DNA of 64,000 bases from an uncultured Bacteroidales bacterium (GTDB lineage Bacteria > Bacteroidota > Bacteroidia > Bacteroidales > Paludibacteraceae), in contig CACZUS010000002.1 of assembly GCA_902784425.1 (NCBI GenBank), positions 1-64,000 of the forward strand, given 5' to 3'. Numbering within the stretch: position 1 is the first letter of the stretch; every line of letters begins with the position of its first letter. Shown here piece by piece: positions 1 to 9,219 of the stretch. Under the pieces are notes generated by a model. The model had not been told where the DNA came from and did no database searches. It was given only the letters and a program-made list of their open reading frames with translations. Both the position numbers and the translations under genes were made by a program.

Positions 1-107
1 TATAAAATAAAAAAAACATAATTAATTATATTTTATTTATAAAATTTGCATATTTTCTGCAATTTTCAAGAATAGAATAACTCTATTCGGGTGGTTTAGG
101 TAATTTG

Positions 108-239
108 TTAGTTGGTTAGTCCATCCAATATTCTGTGCAATTCCTTATATATTGTCTCGACATTCACGTAGCTGTAGTCTTGTTACTCAAACGGCTCCAT
201 GATGGACATCTCCAGCGTATGTTCGCTAAAGTGTGACAT
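108..239 (-). pseudogene. hsdR 5' fragment, copy 1 (with in-frame stop)
   Basis: Translating the minus strand from the ATG at 239 gives MSHFSEHTLEMSIMEPFE, then a TAA at 185-183 where copy 2 (1469-1588) has a Gln codon, then QDYSYVNVETIYKEL. This matches the usual N-terminus of type I restriction endonuclease subunit HsdR. Similarity to copy 2 ends at the KEL residues (codons 32-34), after which an unrelated tail runs to a TAA at 110-108. The fragment starts 4 bases after the stop of the rhuM gene. It cannot make a functional R subunit, which is normally about 1000 residues. Confidence 0.75.
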
Positions 240-243
240 AGGC

Positions 244-1242
244 TTATTCTCCTTTTAATCGTTTGATTTCCTTGTCGAAGTCGGAAATAATGGGTTGGGT
301 CTTGTTGAAAATATCATATTCACTCTCAGCTTTTGCATCAGCTTCCGCTTTTGACACACTTCCTTTTCCTTTCAATATCTTGTAGTTTCTGAAAGTAAGA
401 AAGGCATTCACACTATCTGAAAATTGAGACATATCGAATGTGTTTTCATTTTCAATAAGATCTTCTATATAATCAAAGAAACCCGTTACAGCGCGTTCCA
501 ACTTCCTGATTTCCTGCTCCGACAGGTAATTCTTTGCAACTGACACATCCGATTTTAGTATTCTGCCATCAGGCGCATTCTTCCAAGTTGTTAAACCCAT
601 ATTGGCTTTCTTGTGGTCGGCTTTTGTGTAGATGATTTCTGCTGCCGTCTGCCCTGTGATGGCATAGTGGAAACGGTTCTGAATCATAGCATAGAAATCA
701 TGGGTCGTGGAAGAATTCCTATCGTAATCGATACTACATTCCGCATAGATGTCGGTGATCTGTTGCCAGATACGTCGTTCGCTGGCACGGATGGAACGAA
801 CTCTTTCTAACAATTCACGGAAATAATCTTTTCCGAACACCTTTTCGCCTTGTTTCAGACGATTGTCATCTAGCACAAAGCCCTTACGAATATACTCGTT
901 AAGAACCTTGGTGGCCCAGATACGGAATTTTGTTGCTCGTGCCGATGACACGCGGTAGCCGACGGCAATGATAACATCCAGATTGTAAAAGTCCACGTCT
1001 TCTTCCACCTCGCCCCGTATACCTCTGTTCACGACTGTTGCAATTTTTGCAACAGTCGTTTCCTTGGAGAGTTCGCCCTCCTTGAAAATGTTGGCAATAT
1101 GTCTGCTAATGCCCGACTTGTCAATTTCAAACAATTGGGACATAGCCTTTTGTGTGCACCAAATGGTCTCATCTTTGATGACCACCTGCACCTTGCCATC
1201 CTCATTGGGCAATTGGTATAATATGAATTGAATTTCGTTCAT
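244..1242 (-). CDS. RhuM family protein
   Basis: 332 residues, full length for the RhuM (virulence-associated) family that commonly rides inside type I restriction loci of Bacteroidales. The N-terminal part (about residues 1-110) holds the conserved stretch with WCTQKAMSQLF and the helix-turn-helix-like segment, followed by the family motif YNLDVIIAVGYRVSS and RATKFRIWATKVLNEYI (about residues 85-120). The molecular role is not established; a DNA-linked regulatory or nuclease-associated role is often assumed. It lies between the DUF4268-like fragment and hsdR fragment 1, all on the minus strand. A truncated paralogue lies between hsdM and hsdS in the same locus. Confidence 0.85.
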   Translation of the reverse strand: MNEIQFILYQLPNEDGKVQVVIKDETIWCTQKAMSQLFEIDKSGISRHIANIFKEGELSKETTVAKIATVVNRGIRGEVEEDVDFYNLDVIIAVGYRVSSARATKFRIWATKVLNEYIRKGFVLDDNRLKQGEKVFGKDYFRELLERVRSIRASERRIWQQITDIYAECSIDYDRNSSTTHDFYAMIQNRFHYAITGQTAAEIIYTKADHKKANMGLTTWKNAPDGRILKSDVSVAKNYLSEQEIRKLERAVTGFFDYIEDLIENENTFDMSQFSDSVNAFLTFRNYKILKGKGSVSKAEADAKAESEYDIFNKTQPIISDFDKEIKRLKGE

Positions 1243-1253
1243 TTGTGTTTTTA

Positions 1254-1439
1254 TTAATCTTTGCTTTTAGTTCCCAATAATCCTTTATCAACAAAAGATA
1301 GCTCAACTCCAATAGCTTTTACATCACTCAGCAGCGTAAGATTCTCTTCTTGCGCTAACCATTTTGTGAAGTCATTTGCCTCATGAGGCCATACCGACCG
1401 TAAATCGGTAATTCTTATCATCTTACCTAATTTATCCAT
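1254..1439 (-). pseudogene. truncated DUF4268-like protein (N-terminal fragment)
   Basis: 61 residues starting MDKLGKMIRITDLRSVWPHE and continuing with NDFTKWLAQEENL. This resembles the first 60 residues of proteins with a C-terminal DUF4268 domain, whose N-terminus reads LREIWKHEA..DFT.WLAEEENL. Those proteins are several hundred residues long, so this is an N-terminal stub. It sits between hsdR fragment 2 and rhuM and is probably cargo or a remnant left by recombination in the restriction locus. It could still be translated as a short peptide. The family assignment is from memory of the motif. Confidence 0.5.
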
Positions 1440-1468
1440 GTTATCAATTGTTTTATTCTTTAAATATA

Positions 1469-1588
1469 TTACTGATACTTGGTTCTCAGCTCCTTGTGTA
1501 TCGTCTCGCCATTCACGTAGCTGTAGCCCTGTTGCTCAAACAGCTCCATGATGGCCATTTCCAGCGTATGTTCGTTAAAGTGTGACAT
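1469..1588 (-). pseudogene. hsdR 5' fragment, copy 2
   Basis: A 39-codon open frame beginning MSHFNEHTLEMAIMELFEQQ and continuing GYSYVNGETIHKEL, then RTKYQ and TAA. This is the characteristic N-terminus of HsdR and nothing more. It begins 4 bases after the fic stop codon, the same spacing hsdR fragment 1 has to rhuM. The DNA around its start (TATGTCACACTTTA) also occurs at the start of fic and of fragment 1, marking a repeated junction. Too short to be functional. Confidence 0.75.
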
Positions 1589-1592
1589 AAGC

Positions 1593-2816
1593 TTATTCCT
1601 TTTTGGTTAATTCATTATATAGTGCCAATCCTTTCACCGTAAGCAGATACTTCTGGCGTGGATGGCGAGGGGAATTAGGATAAAGCATTCGTACATATCC
1701 TTCCTTTATGGCAGGATTCAGGTGATACTCTAAGAAATTTGGACGATGCTTAAGTTCCAATGCTTTCATAATTTCAGCAATAGAAAGTTCTTTATCTCCT
1801 ATTTCTTTTACCAACCTAATAATATGAGTATTATTTGTATGCAACAAATCCTTTACTTGTTCGGGTACTTGTTCGGGTACTTGTTCGGGTACTTGTCCTG
1901 TACTTGTGGGGTACTTGTGGGGTGCTTGTGGGGTACTTGTCGGGGTGTTTAGATTTGGCTGAACGCTCCATTCTGCCGTTGGATGAATATGTAGATAGCG
2001 GTTACGCAAGTCCCATTGTTCGCCAAACAATAGATTACGAAAGAAACGCTCAAGATATATTGGGGTATAGTCTATTCCCTTTGCAATATTGTGATAGTTG
2101 GCACGAACCAAAGCATTACGGAAATACCACGAATGCTTTGCGAACAAATCATTGTTCACATCAAATCCCAACGAGCGCAGATATTGTATAGTGAAAACGG
2201 CTGTGGTACGGGTATTTCCCTCACCAAAGGCATGTATCTGCCACAATCCAGAGACAAACTTTGTCAGATGACTTATCATTTCATCTTGACTCTTCCCCTT
2301 ATAGCTATATGCACGTTCCTGCTCCAAATCATAGTCGATAGCACGACGCAGATCTTCCCAATTCAGATAGAGCACAGTATCACCTTCAAGCACCCACTCC
2401 TTTTTTGTGATGTCGTATTTACGGAATTCTCCAGCATGTTTCATCACACCCTCGAAAACACGACGATGAACAGACTGATAGCCGCCTGTGCTAAAATCAA
2501 AGGTAGGACTTGACAATACTTTTACGATGTTCAATGAAACACGGTCAGCCTCTTCCTTGTCATCATCATTAGCATCGTGGGCAGTCTTCGTAATATAGTA
2601 TTGATTGACGAGTTCACACGCTTCATCTATCGTAATATCTCCTTCAATATGCCGACACGCCGTGTTTTGCAGATAGCTCGATACCTTCAAGCCATCTACA
2701 GCCTGAAGACCTATAGCCGTCTGCCAATATCCAGCCTTCTCCCTCTGTGAGGGTTCTCCTTGGCGGATATACTCGTCAAAATTCAAATATCCTTCCTTAA
2801 AGTGTGACATAGGCAT
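1593..2816 (-). CDS. fic: Fic family protein (AMPylase/NMP transferase type)
   Basis: 407 residues. The Fic core carries HAFGEGNTR at about residues 195-203, the form of the HPFxxGNGR motif usual in Fic proteins linked to type I restriction loci. The motif His and Asn-Thr-Arg are present; the second Gly of the general motif is Thr. These enzymes transfer a nucleotide monophosphate to a target hydroxyl. A Pro/Gln/Val repeat (PEQV three times, about residues 310-321) links the core to a C-terminal winged-helix-like region. Translation could start at Met1 or Met3; the Met3 context (TATGTCACACTTT) is shared with the hsdR fragments. Lies between the DUF4145 gene and hsdR fragment 2. The target is unknown, and no inhibitory helix motif is obvious by eye. 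Confidence 0.85.
   Translation of the reverse strand: MPMSHFKEGYLNFDEYIRQGEPSQREKAGYWQTAIGLQAVDGLKVSSYLQNTACRHIEGDITIDEACELVNQYYITKTAHDANDDDKEEADRVSLNIVKVLSSPTFDFSTGGYQSVHRRVFEGVMKHAGEFRKYDITKKEWVLEGDTVLYLNWEDLRRAIDYDLEQERAYSYKGKSQDEMISHLTKFVSGLWQIHAFGEGNTRTTAVFTIQYLRSLGFDVNNDLFAKHSWYFRNALVRANYHNIAKGIDYTPIYLERFFRNLLFGEQWDLRNRYLHIHPTAEWSVQPNLNTPTSTPQAPHKYPTSTGQVPEQVPEQVPEQVKDLLHTNNTHIIRLVKEIGDKELSIAEIMKALELKHRPNFLEYHLNPAIKEGYVRMLYPNSPRHPRQKYLLTVKGLALYNELTKKE
1854..1945 (-). repeat. 12-bp tandem repeat inside fic
   Basis: Three perfect copies of a 12-base unit (ACTTGTTCGGGT on the + strand) are followed by related diverged units (TACTTGTGGGG). On the coding strand they encode the Pro-Glu-Gln-Val linker and the preceding Pro/Thr/Ser-rich stretch. 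The period is a multiple of three, so copy-number change would lengthen or shorten the linker without breaking the frame. Confidence 0.8.
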
Positions 2817-2854
2817 TATTTTCTAATTATCCATACCACTCATATCTTCCGTTT

Positions 2855-3499
2855 TTATTTATCTCTATTTTCTATTGACTCTTTTATCGTTTCTGGTAAC
2901 CTCTGATATAATGAGTTTATTACATTTGGCTCTGTTATCATTCTTTCTACAATGATATTAAGTAAACGCATAAGCTTTATTGCTGTTTCTTTATCATCAA
3001 CATCAAAAGCAATTTGTCCAGGATGAACAGCCTTATTGCCTACAACTCTCACAAAATCCAATGCCTGCTGTACCGATTGAGGCAGTCCTTTTTTGACAAG
3101 AGCCCCGATATTTTTATTTATATCCCTGTCCGTTTCTCCCAACTCATTACATAACCTGTCTATTGCAAGACGTAATAATGCACATGCAGCACGCGGTGAT
3201 TTGTTGTATATAAGCCCTGCTTCTTCATAAAGTTGTTTTACAGATTCAGGCATATCGGGATTCGCTTCTTCCGCAACTATATCAGGATAGACATAAGTGC
3301 CATCAATCCAAATAATCTTCTTTCCGCAACATTGACACCGATGAATTGTAAGCTGATTTCGAACAGCTGCTCCTCTACCAGTATTATAGAAATCACTGTT
3401 AAAATGATGTATATCCTTCTCCATTTGAGAAATTGTATTGCAGTGAGGACAAGTATAACTCGTTAATTCTTTTTGAGGTTCAACATATTTCTTTGCCAT
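2855..3499 (-). CDS. DUF4145 domain-containing protein
   Basis: 214 residues. An N-terminal zinc-ribbon-like module has two Cys pairs (CPHC near residue 18, CQCC near residue 56). The DUF4145 helical domain covers roughly residues 90-180, with the typical AACALLRLAIDRLCNELG and VVGNKAVHPGQI segments. DUF4145 proteins frequently accompany restriction and other defence loci; the biochemical role is unknown. Placed 12 bases downstream of hsdS and upstream of fic on the same strand, so probably co-transcribed as an accessory gene of the restriction locus. Confidence 0.8.
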   Translation of the reverse strand: MAKKYVEPQKELTSYTCPHCNTISQMEKDIHHFNSDFYNTGRGAAVRNQLTIHRCQCCGKKIIWIDGTYVYPDIVAEEANPDMPESVKQLYEEAGLIYNKSPRAACALLRLAIDRLCNELGETDRDINKNIGALVKKGLPQSVQQALDFVRVVGNKAVHPGQIAFDVDDKETAIKLMRLLNIIVERMITEPNVINSLYQRLPETIKESIENRDK

Positions 3500-3511
3500 A
3501 TCTCTATTTAT

Positions 3512-4657
3512 TTATTGCCCCATCTTCGTCAAAAGCAAAGACTGTAATTCCGTTAATTTCTCGTTTTCTTGTTCTTTTTCCCATCTGTATTTGTAATAAA
3601 CAGATAAGCAATCGCTCCATTTTTTTTCTGTCAGTTCATCTGCAATGATTAATTCTCGTTCTCTTATGTTTCCATCAAACGTGATTTGTGGAAATGTTCC
3701 TGACGAACCATCAGCTTGTTTTTGTAAATCGTCTAAAACGTCTTGCTGTGTTAAGTAGAAATAGACTTTCAGGTTGTTATAACTGTATTCGTTCTTTTTC
3801 GTTCGCAAGACCATCAATTTTGTTGACACCACAAAATCTTCTGGGTGATCTTCTCTTACGAAGGCAAAACGTTTATTCGCAGGTCTTATCTCACTGAACA
3901 AGATATCTCCATTGTCAATCTTCTTTTTTGCTTGACCTGGCATTTTTTCAACCTCAGAATAATCGTGCAACAATATTTTGCCTTCCAAAACATCTGAAGT
4001 GTTGAGGAATATTAATTTTTTTTTGTCAAAAGTATGCGATTTGGAATAGCTCTCTATAATTTCTCCTATTTTCCCCATTCTCCACCCTTCCGGCAGATTC
4101 TCCTTATCAATCCCATCCACAAACATCTTGCGGTACAGAGCCTGCGCAGTTTCCTCAAGTTTGGCAATCATTTGCTCGTTTATGCGGATTCTTCGCTTTA
4201 TTAGCCTATCTGCTTCAACAATTTCCCGCTGAACTTCTATAGGAGGTAACTCTATATCGAATTCTGATATATTTGCAAATCTACAGTATTCTCTTGCAGA
4301 GCCAAGACCTATATAATCACAATGGCGAGCAAATTCTTCTCTCTTTATATGTAAGTTTAGAAATTCAGGTAATACCACATTTTCATCCTTGACATAAAAA
4401 ACCTCGTACAATGAAGAACATAAGGCTTTTTCATATTCAAGGTTCAACGCAATAGAATTCAGTTCCATACGTGCAGGATTGAATACAAAATCATATTTAT
4501 AGAATACATTATATATGCTTGTATCTGCTTCCTGTTGCTTTGCACGGATAAAACCCTCTTTCGACACACCCCTAATAGGCGCATCGTAGTTTTTGTTCTT
4601 TTCTCTACGCTGAACTATTAAATCTCCTAATTTATATTTTGTCAATTGCATAATCAC
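3512..4657 (-). CDS. hsdS: Type I restriction-modification specificity subunit HsdS
   Basis: 381 residues with two target recognition domains separated by a conserved helical spacer. TRD1 covers about residues 1-140 and ends in the usual PPIEVQREIVEADRLIKRRI helix. TRD2 covers about residues 190-340 and ends with a second helix. The two TRDs would recognise a bipartite asymmetric DNA site for the HsdM methylase. The listed start is a GTG overlapping the upstream stop by 4 bases (GTGA); an ATG two codons later (4651) is equally likely. It lies downstream of hsdM, separated only by the truncated rhuM. Confidence 0.9.
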   Translation of the reverse strand: MIMQLTKYKLGDLIVQRREKNKNYDAPIRGVSKEGFIRAKQQEADTSIYNVFYKYDFVFNPARMELNSIALNLEYEKALCSSLYEVFYVKDENVVLPEFLNLHIKREEFARHCDYIGLGSAREYCRFANISEFDIELPPIEVQREIVEADRLIKRRIRINEQMIAKLEETAQALYRKMFVDGIDKENLPEGWRMGKIGEIIESYSKSHTFDKKKLIFLNTSDVLEGKILLHDYSEVEKMPGQAKKKIDNGDILFSEIRPANKRFAFVREDHPEDFVVSTKLMVLRTKKNEYSYNNLKVYFYLTQQDVLDDLQKQADGSSGTFPQITFDGNIRERELIIADELTEKKWSDCLSVYYKYRWEKEQENEKLTELQSLLLTKMGQ

Positions 4658-4688
4658 AAGATTTGTCGCCTAAACGCTTGTATTCCAT
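4632..4688 (-). pseudogene. remnant of an alternative hsdS start
   Basis: In a different frame from both neighbours, an ATG at 4688 reads MEYKRLGDKSCDYAIDKI then TAA. MEYKRLGD is a common HsdS N-terminus. It overlaps the 3' end of the truncated rhuM and the first codons of the present hsdS, which has its own start a few codons further on. The simplest reading is a relic of an earlier hsdS allele replaced downstream by recombination. Very short, so the call is tentative. Confidence 0.35.
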
Positions 4689-5010
4689 TGTTTATTTCTT
4701 TCCAATTCTTTAAACATTGGAAAAAATTCACCTTAATATTTGCTTGATAGCTTCCTGTTGCATGAGTCTGCGTTTTACCTTCTATTGCACCATGCTGAGT
4801 GGTATTCGCAAATTTTGCGACTACCACAGAATCTGCCAATTCCTCTTTAAGCGCATTATTGATATGTTTGCTGATTGTCTTATAGTCACGTCCAAAAAGA
4901 ACGGCAATCTGCTGACGAGTCAACCATATCATATCGTTTTCCATACGGACATCCACTTGTGTCAGTCCGTCCTCTGTCTGATATATTATGATTTGATTAT
5001 TCAAGTCCAT
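4654..5010 (-). pseudogene. truncated RhuM family protein
   Basis: 118 residues. Residues 1-80 match the RhuM N-terminus (IIIYQTEDGLTQVDVRMEND, then WLTRQQIAVLFGRDYKTISK and TTQHGAIEGKTQTH). After KTQTH the sequence departs from the family into an unrelated 35-residue tail, and the YNLDVIIAVGYRV part seen in the intact copy at 244-1242 is missing. It overlaps the end of hsdM by 14 bases and the start of hsdS by 4. Probably a 3'-truncated gene left by recombination at the hsdS 5' end. Confidence 0.7.
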
Positions 5011-6562
5011 AGCCTAATGAATTAAACAGTTCTTTCAACTGCTGTTTGCTTTCCTCTTCTTGTTGCATCAAATCACGCATCTCCGTTTGCAGTTGCTTCA
5101 TCTTGGTATCAAAGTCTATCTGCTCATCACGATTCCTGAACTCAATGTATTTGCTTGGAACAAGACTCCAGCCCTTCTTCTCTATCTCGTCGAGAGTGGC
5201 TGAATAGCAGTATTCTGGCTTATCTTGATATGTCTGCTCATAACCCACTCGTTGCCAGTTGTGGAAATTCTCGGCTATCTGCTGTATCTGCTCTGCAGGG
5301 AACTGAATGTATTTCTTCTCAAAAGGCTCTCCCCATTGGCGCAAGTCGATGAACAACACTTCGTCTTCTCGATTGCGATAACGAATCATCTTACCATTCT
5401 GCTCCACAGTACGGGCTTTCTTGTTGTTGTTCAGAATCCAAAGCGTCACACTAATATCCGTAGAGTAAAACATATTACGAGGCAGAATAACGATTGCCTC
5501 CACCACCTTATTCTGTAATAATTGTTTACGAATAGCCAGCTCCGTTCCATCGCCACTCAATGCACCATTGGCAAGAAGGAAACCTGCTGTACCATTAACA
5601 GAGAGTTTAGAGACGATATTCAGAATCCAACCATAGTTGGCATTGCTTGTCGGAGGTGTTTCGTAACCTGCCCAACGTGGATCATCCTTCAGTTCGTTCT
5701 CTGCTCGCCACGCTTTCTGATTGAATGGAGGATTAGCCATGATGAAGTCTGCCTTCAAATCCTTATGTTGGTCGTTATGGAAGGTGTCTGCTGCCATCTC
5801 ACCCAGATTACAGGCAATACCACGAATAGCAAGGTTCATCTTCGCTAGTTTATAAGTAGTGTTGGTGTATTCCTGTCCATAGACAGAGATGTCGCGCTTG
5901 TTACCGTGATGTGCCTCGATAAACTTCATACTCTGCACGAACATACCACCAGAACCACAACATGGGTCGTAAATCTTACCACGATAAGGCTCAATCATTT
6001 CTGCTATAAGGTTGACGATGGTCTTAGGCGTATAGTATTCACCTTTACCCTTACCTTCGGCAATGGCAAACTTACCGAGGAAGTATTCATAAACACGTCC
6101 AATGAGGTCATGTTCAGGGTCTTTCAACGTGTCGATCTTATTGATTTCATCAAGCAAGGCTGCTAGTTTTGTGCGGTCGAGTGAAAGGCCAGCATAGTAG
6201 TTACTGGGCAAAGCTCCTTTTAGCGTAGGGTTGCTCTGCTCCACTTTCGCCAAAGCCTTATCTATCTTAATGGCAATATCATTCTGTTTTGCATTTTCAA
6301 TCAGAAAGTCCCAACGACTTTCAGGTTCCAGAAAGAAAACATTCTTCGCATTATAGAAGACGGGATTATCGGCAAAGTTTTCCTTGCCTTCAGCCACCAG
6401 TTCATTGCGCCGCTCCGTAAAGCGGTCGTGTGCATATTTCAAGAATATAAGGCTCAGCACCACATGTTTATACTCCGACGGTTCCACAGAGCCACGCAGT
6501 TTGTTAGCTGATTCCCATAAGGTTTCCTCTATCGCTTTTTCTTTAATTACTTTCTTCGCCAT
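4997..6562 (-). CDS. hsdM: Type I restriction-modification DNA methyltransferase HsdM
   Basis: 521 residues from the chosen ATG (MAKKVIKEKA), which fits the family start; a longer frame opens at 6589. The N-terminal HsdM helical domain is followed by the N6-adenine methylase core: DPCCGSGG (SAM binding) at about residues 199-206 and the catalytic NPPF at 277-280. With HsdS it would methylate adenine in a bipartite site. It is the first gene of the minus-strand restriction locus. A weak promoter-like TAACTTCG lies just upstream (6596-6603). With no intact hsdR in view it may act as an orphan methylase. Confidence 0.93.
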   Translation of the reverse strand: MAKKVIKEKAIEETLWESANKLRGSVEPSEYKHVVLSLIFLKYAHDRFTERRNELVAEGKENFADNPVFYNAKNVFFLEPESRWDFLIENAKQNDIAIKIDKALAKVEQSNPTLKGALPSNYYAGLSLDRTKLAALLDEINKIDTLKDPEHDLIGRVYEYFLGKFAIAEGKGKGEYYTPKTIVNLIAEMIEPYRGKIYDPCCGSGGMFVQSMKFIEAHHGNKRDISVYGQEYTNTTYKLAKMNLAIRGIACNLGEMAADTFHNDQHKDLKADFIMANPPFNQKAWRAENELKDDPRWAGYETPPTSNANYGWILNIVSKLSVNGTAGFLLANGALSGDGTELAIRKQLLQNKVVEAIVILPRNMFYSTDISVTLWILNNNKKARTVEQNGKMIRYRNREDEVLFIDLRQWGEPFEKKYIQFPAEQIQQIAENFHNWQRVGYEQTYQDKPEYCYSATLDEIEKKGWSLVPSKYIEFRNRDEQIDFDTKMKQLQTEMRDLMQQEEESKQQLKELFNSLGYGLE

Positions 6563-6776
6563 ATTGCTGTTTTTTATTGGGCCTTTCATTGGCTACGAAG
6601 TTACAAAAAATATCTTGTATAACCTTTGGTCTTGTAAGCAATTCACCTTATAATGGTTCATATTTATTTTATGATTTTTTGCAACTTTCTATTTCAACCC
6701 TCTCCTATTAATTCTCAGCTATATATTCTACAACACAAAAAGTTTGCTTTCTATAGTGCGTTGTCTCTCCGACAAA

Positions 6777-6812
6777 GTCTCCGACATTTGTTTGTCGGTG
6801 ATGTCGGAGACT
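6777..6812. repeat. perfect 12-bp inverted repeat
   Basis: AGTCTCCGACAT and ATGTCGGAGACT form a perfect 12-bp inverted repeat around a 12-base loop. A further TCTCCGACA precedes the left arm and TGTCGG occurs in the loop, so alternative pairings exist. There is no U-tract, so it is not a typical terminator. It could be a protein-binding palindrome or the relic of an insertion. Confidence 0.7.
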
Positions 6813-6847
6813 CTTTCTTACCCATTAACAACCCCTTCTCACAACAA

Positions 6848-6877
6848 AAAGAGGATGCCCCCCAGAGCACCCTCTTT
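6848..6877 (-). terminator. maeB terminator
   Basis: AAAGAGG...CCTCTTT stem with further TGC/GCA pairing inside, a C-rich loop, and an A-run on the left that becomes a U-tract in the minus-strand transcript. Located 24 bases after the maeB stop codon. Confidence 0.7.
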
Positions 6878-6900
6878 CCCTTCCTATATTTCAATCTTAA

Positions 6901-9174
6901 TTATTTATTATTCAATTGAGCATCTATCACTGCGATTGTCGTCATATTAACGATATCGCGTACAGAAGCCTCAACATCCAATACGTGTACTGGCTTCTTA
7001 AGTCCCATCTGAACAGGACCTACACTCTCGCACATACCCATGCTCAACAACATTCTATAAGCGATGTTTGCTGAGTTCAAGTTAGGGAAGATCATCGTGT
7101 TCACATCCATACCGTCGATTGAACTGAATGGATATTTCTCGTGACGAAGCTTCTTATCCATTGCGAAGTTTACTTGCATCTCACCATCCACCAAAATCTC
7201 AGGGTGATTCTTGTGAATCAACTCAACTGCTTCGTGTACTACACATGGATTACCTGTTGAGTCAGCACCGAAATTAGAATATGACAACATCGCCATAACT
7301 GGATGTTCGTTGAACAACTTCACTGTCTGATTGGTCAAGTTAGCAATCTCTACCAATGTCTCTGCACTTGGAGAATCATTCATCAACGTATCTGCCATAT
7401 AGAATACACCCTTAGGAGTGTTTACGATGTTAAGTGCAGCTAAGTTGTTAATGTTCTCACGCATACCAATAATGTCAATAGCTGGCTTGATAGCCTCCAT
7501 GTATTTGGTATAAGAACCGGTAATCATAGCATCAGCCTCACCCATCTCAACCATCATAGCTCCGAAATAGTTGCGGTCATACATTTTCTCATTAGCCTCA
7601 GAATAGGTGTAACCCTTACGAGCTAACTTATCAGAAATGTATTTTGCATAGCGGTTGCGGCGAGCCTCCTCTCTATCGTGACGAAGGTTGATGATTTCAA
7701 TACCTTCGATATCGATTCCGTTTTCATTTGCAATCTTAGCAATTCTCTCTTCATTACCCAAAAGGATAGGAATACAAATACCCTCTTTCTTAGCTGTTGA
7801 AGCAGCTTGTAAGGTATTAGGTGTATTAGCCTCTGTGTAGACAACACGTTTAGGATTAGCCTTAGCAGCCTCAGTAAGAGAACCGATCAACGTGTTATCC
7901 AATCCCATACGAGCACGCAATTCAGCCTTATACTCATTCCAGTTAGTGATCTGCTTGCGAGCCACACCTGAATCCATAGCTGCCTTAGCAACTGCTGGCG
8001 CTACAGTCTCCAACAAACGTGGGTCGAATGCTGTTGGGATGATATAATCAGGACCGAACTTCATCTTCTTGTTTCCATAAGCAATTGAAACTGCCTCTGG
8101 AACTGGTTGCTTAGCCAAATCTGCCAATGCATGAACTGCAGCCAACTTCATCTCTTCGTTGATTGCCTTCGCATGTGTATCCAATGCGCCACGGAAGATG
8201 TAAGGGAATCCTAACACATTGTTGATTTGGTTCGGATAATCGGAACGTCCCGTACCACAAATCACATCAGGACGAGATGCTTTTGCATCTTCATAAGAGA
8301 TCTCTGGTGTAGGGTTAGCCAAAGCAAACACAATAGGGTTCTTTGCCATTGAACGAACCATATCCTGACTCAACACATTACCCTTTGATAGTCCTAAGAA
8401 AACATCTGCATCTTTGATAGCCTCTTCCAATGTAGTGATGTCACGACTTGTTGCAAAAGGTTTCTTACGATCATTCAAATCTGTTCTCTTAGTATTGATA
8501 ACACCTTTAGAGTCACACATCACAATGTTCTCCAAACGTGCACCCAATGCCATATATAATTTAGTACAAGAATTAGCAGCGGCACCAGCACCATTAACAA
8601 CAATCTTCACATCCTCAATCTTCTTGCCTACCAATGTCAACGCATTGACCAATGCTGCAGAAGAGATGATGGCTGTACCATGCTGATCATCATGCATCAA
8701 AGGAATATCCAACTCAGCCTTCAATCTGTCTTCAATCTCAAAACACTCAGGCGCTTTGATATCCTCCAAGTTGATTCCACCAAATGTAGGAGCAATAGCC
8801 TTTACCGTCTCACAGAACTTGTCTATGTTCTTCTCGTTGACCTCAATGTCGAACACATCAATATCAGCGAAAATCTTAAACAACAGACCCTTACCTTCCA
8901 TTACGGGCTTTCCTGCTTCTGCACCTATATCACCAAGACCCAACACTGCTGTACCGTTTGAAATCACAGCTACAAGGTTTCCTTTTGCTGTGTAATCATA
9001 CGATTTATGTTGGTCTTTTTGAATCTCCAAACATGGTTCAGCCACACCTGGAGAATAAGCCAACGCCAAATCTCTCTGAGTTGCGGTTGGCTTGGTAGGA
9101 ACTACTTGAATCTTTCCTGGTCTTCCTTCTGCGTGATATCTCAACGCATCTGATCTTTTTTTCTCGTCACTCAT
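6901..9174 (-). CDS. maeB: NADP-dependent malic enzyme (MaeB type, PTA-like C-terminus)
   Basis: 757 residues, the length of the MaeB class. It converts malate to pyruvate, CO2 and NADPH in the cytosol. Residues about 1-430 are the malic enzyme part, with YSPGVAEPC near residue 40, the catalytic region around residues 90-100, DDQHGTAI near 160 and the nucleotide-binding [11 protein letters not shown] near 194. Residues about 430-757 are a phosphotransacetylase-like domain, regulatory rather than catalytic in studied MaeB enzymes, where it binds acetyl-CoA. It is a stand-alone gene with its own promoter (9220-9227) and terminator. Confidence 0.95.
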   Translation of the reverse strand: MSDEKKRSDALRYHAEGRPGKIQVVPTKPTATQRDLALAYSPGVAEPCLEIQKDQHKSYDYTAKGNLVAVISNGTAVLGLGDIGAEAGKPVMEGKGLLFKIFADIDVFDIEVNEKNIDKFCETVKAIAPTFGGINLEDIKAPECFEIEDRLKAELDIPLMHDDQHGTAIISSAALVNALTLVGKKIEDVKIVVNGAGAAANSCTKLYMALGARLENIVMCDSKGVINTKRTDLNDRKKPFATSRDITTLEEAIKDADVFLGLSKGNVLSQDMVRSMAKNPIVFALANPTPEISYEDAKASRPDVICGTGRSDYPNQINNVLGFPYIFRGALDTHAKAINEEMKLAAVHALADLAKQPVPEAVSIAYGNKKMKFGPDYIIPTAFDPRLLETVAPAVAKAAMDSGVARKQITNWNEYKAELRARMGLDNTLIGSLTEAAKANPKRVVYTEANTPNTLQAASTAKKEGICIPILLGNEERIAKIANENGIDIEGIEIINLRHDREEARRNRYAKYISDKLARKGYTYSEANEKMYDRNYFGAMMVEMGEADAMITGSYTKYMEAIKPAIDIIGMRENINNLAALNIVNTPKGVFYMADTLMNDSPSAETLVEIANLTNQTVKLFNEHPVMAMLSYSNFGADSTGNPCVVHEAVELIHKNHPEILVDGEMQVNFAMDKKLRHEKYPFSSIDGMDVNTMIFPNLNSANIAYRMLLSMGMCESVGPVQMGLKKPVHVLDVEASVRDIVNMTTIAVIDAQLNNK

Positions 9175-9219
9175 ATAATCAGAATTTTATGTTTTTCAAC
9201 ATATTTTATAATCGGGTGC

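Larger units (their letters stand above)
6590..6900. other. intergenic region between hsdM and maeB
   Basis: 311 bases without a credible gene. It holds the hsdM upstream region at its left, an AT-rich stretch, a strong palindrome at 6777-6812 and the maeB terminator at 6848-6877. It separates the accessory restriction locus from core metabolism and is the right border of the accessory island. Confidence 0.6.

Noticed and set aside
3512..4657. hsdS inversion shufflon
   Set aside because: Only one hsdS is present, with no inverted partial copy or recombinase in the window.
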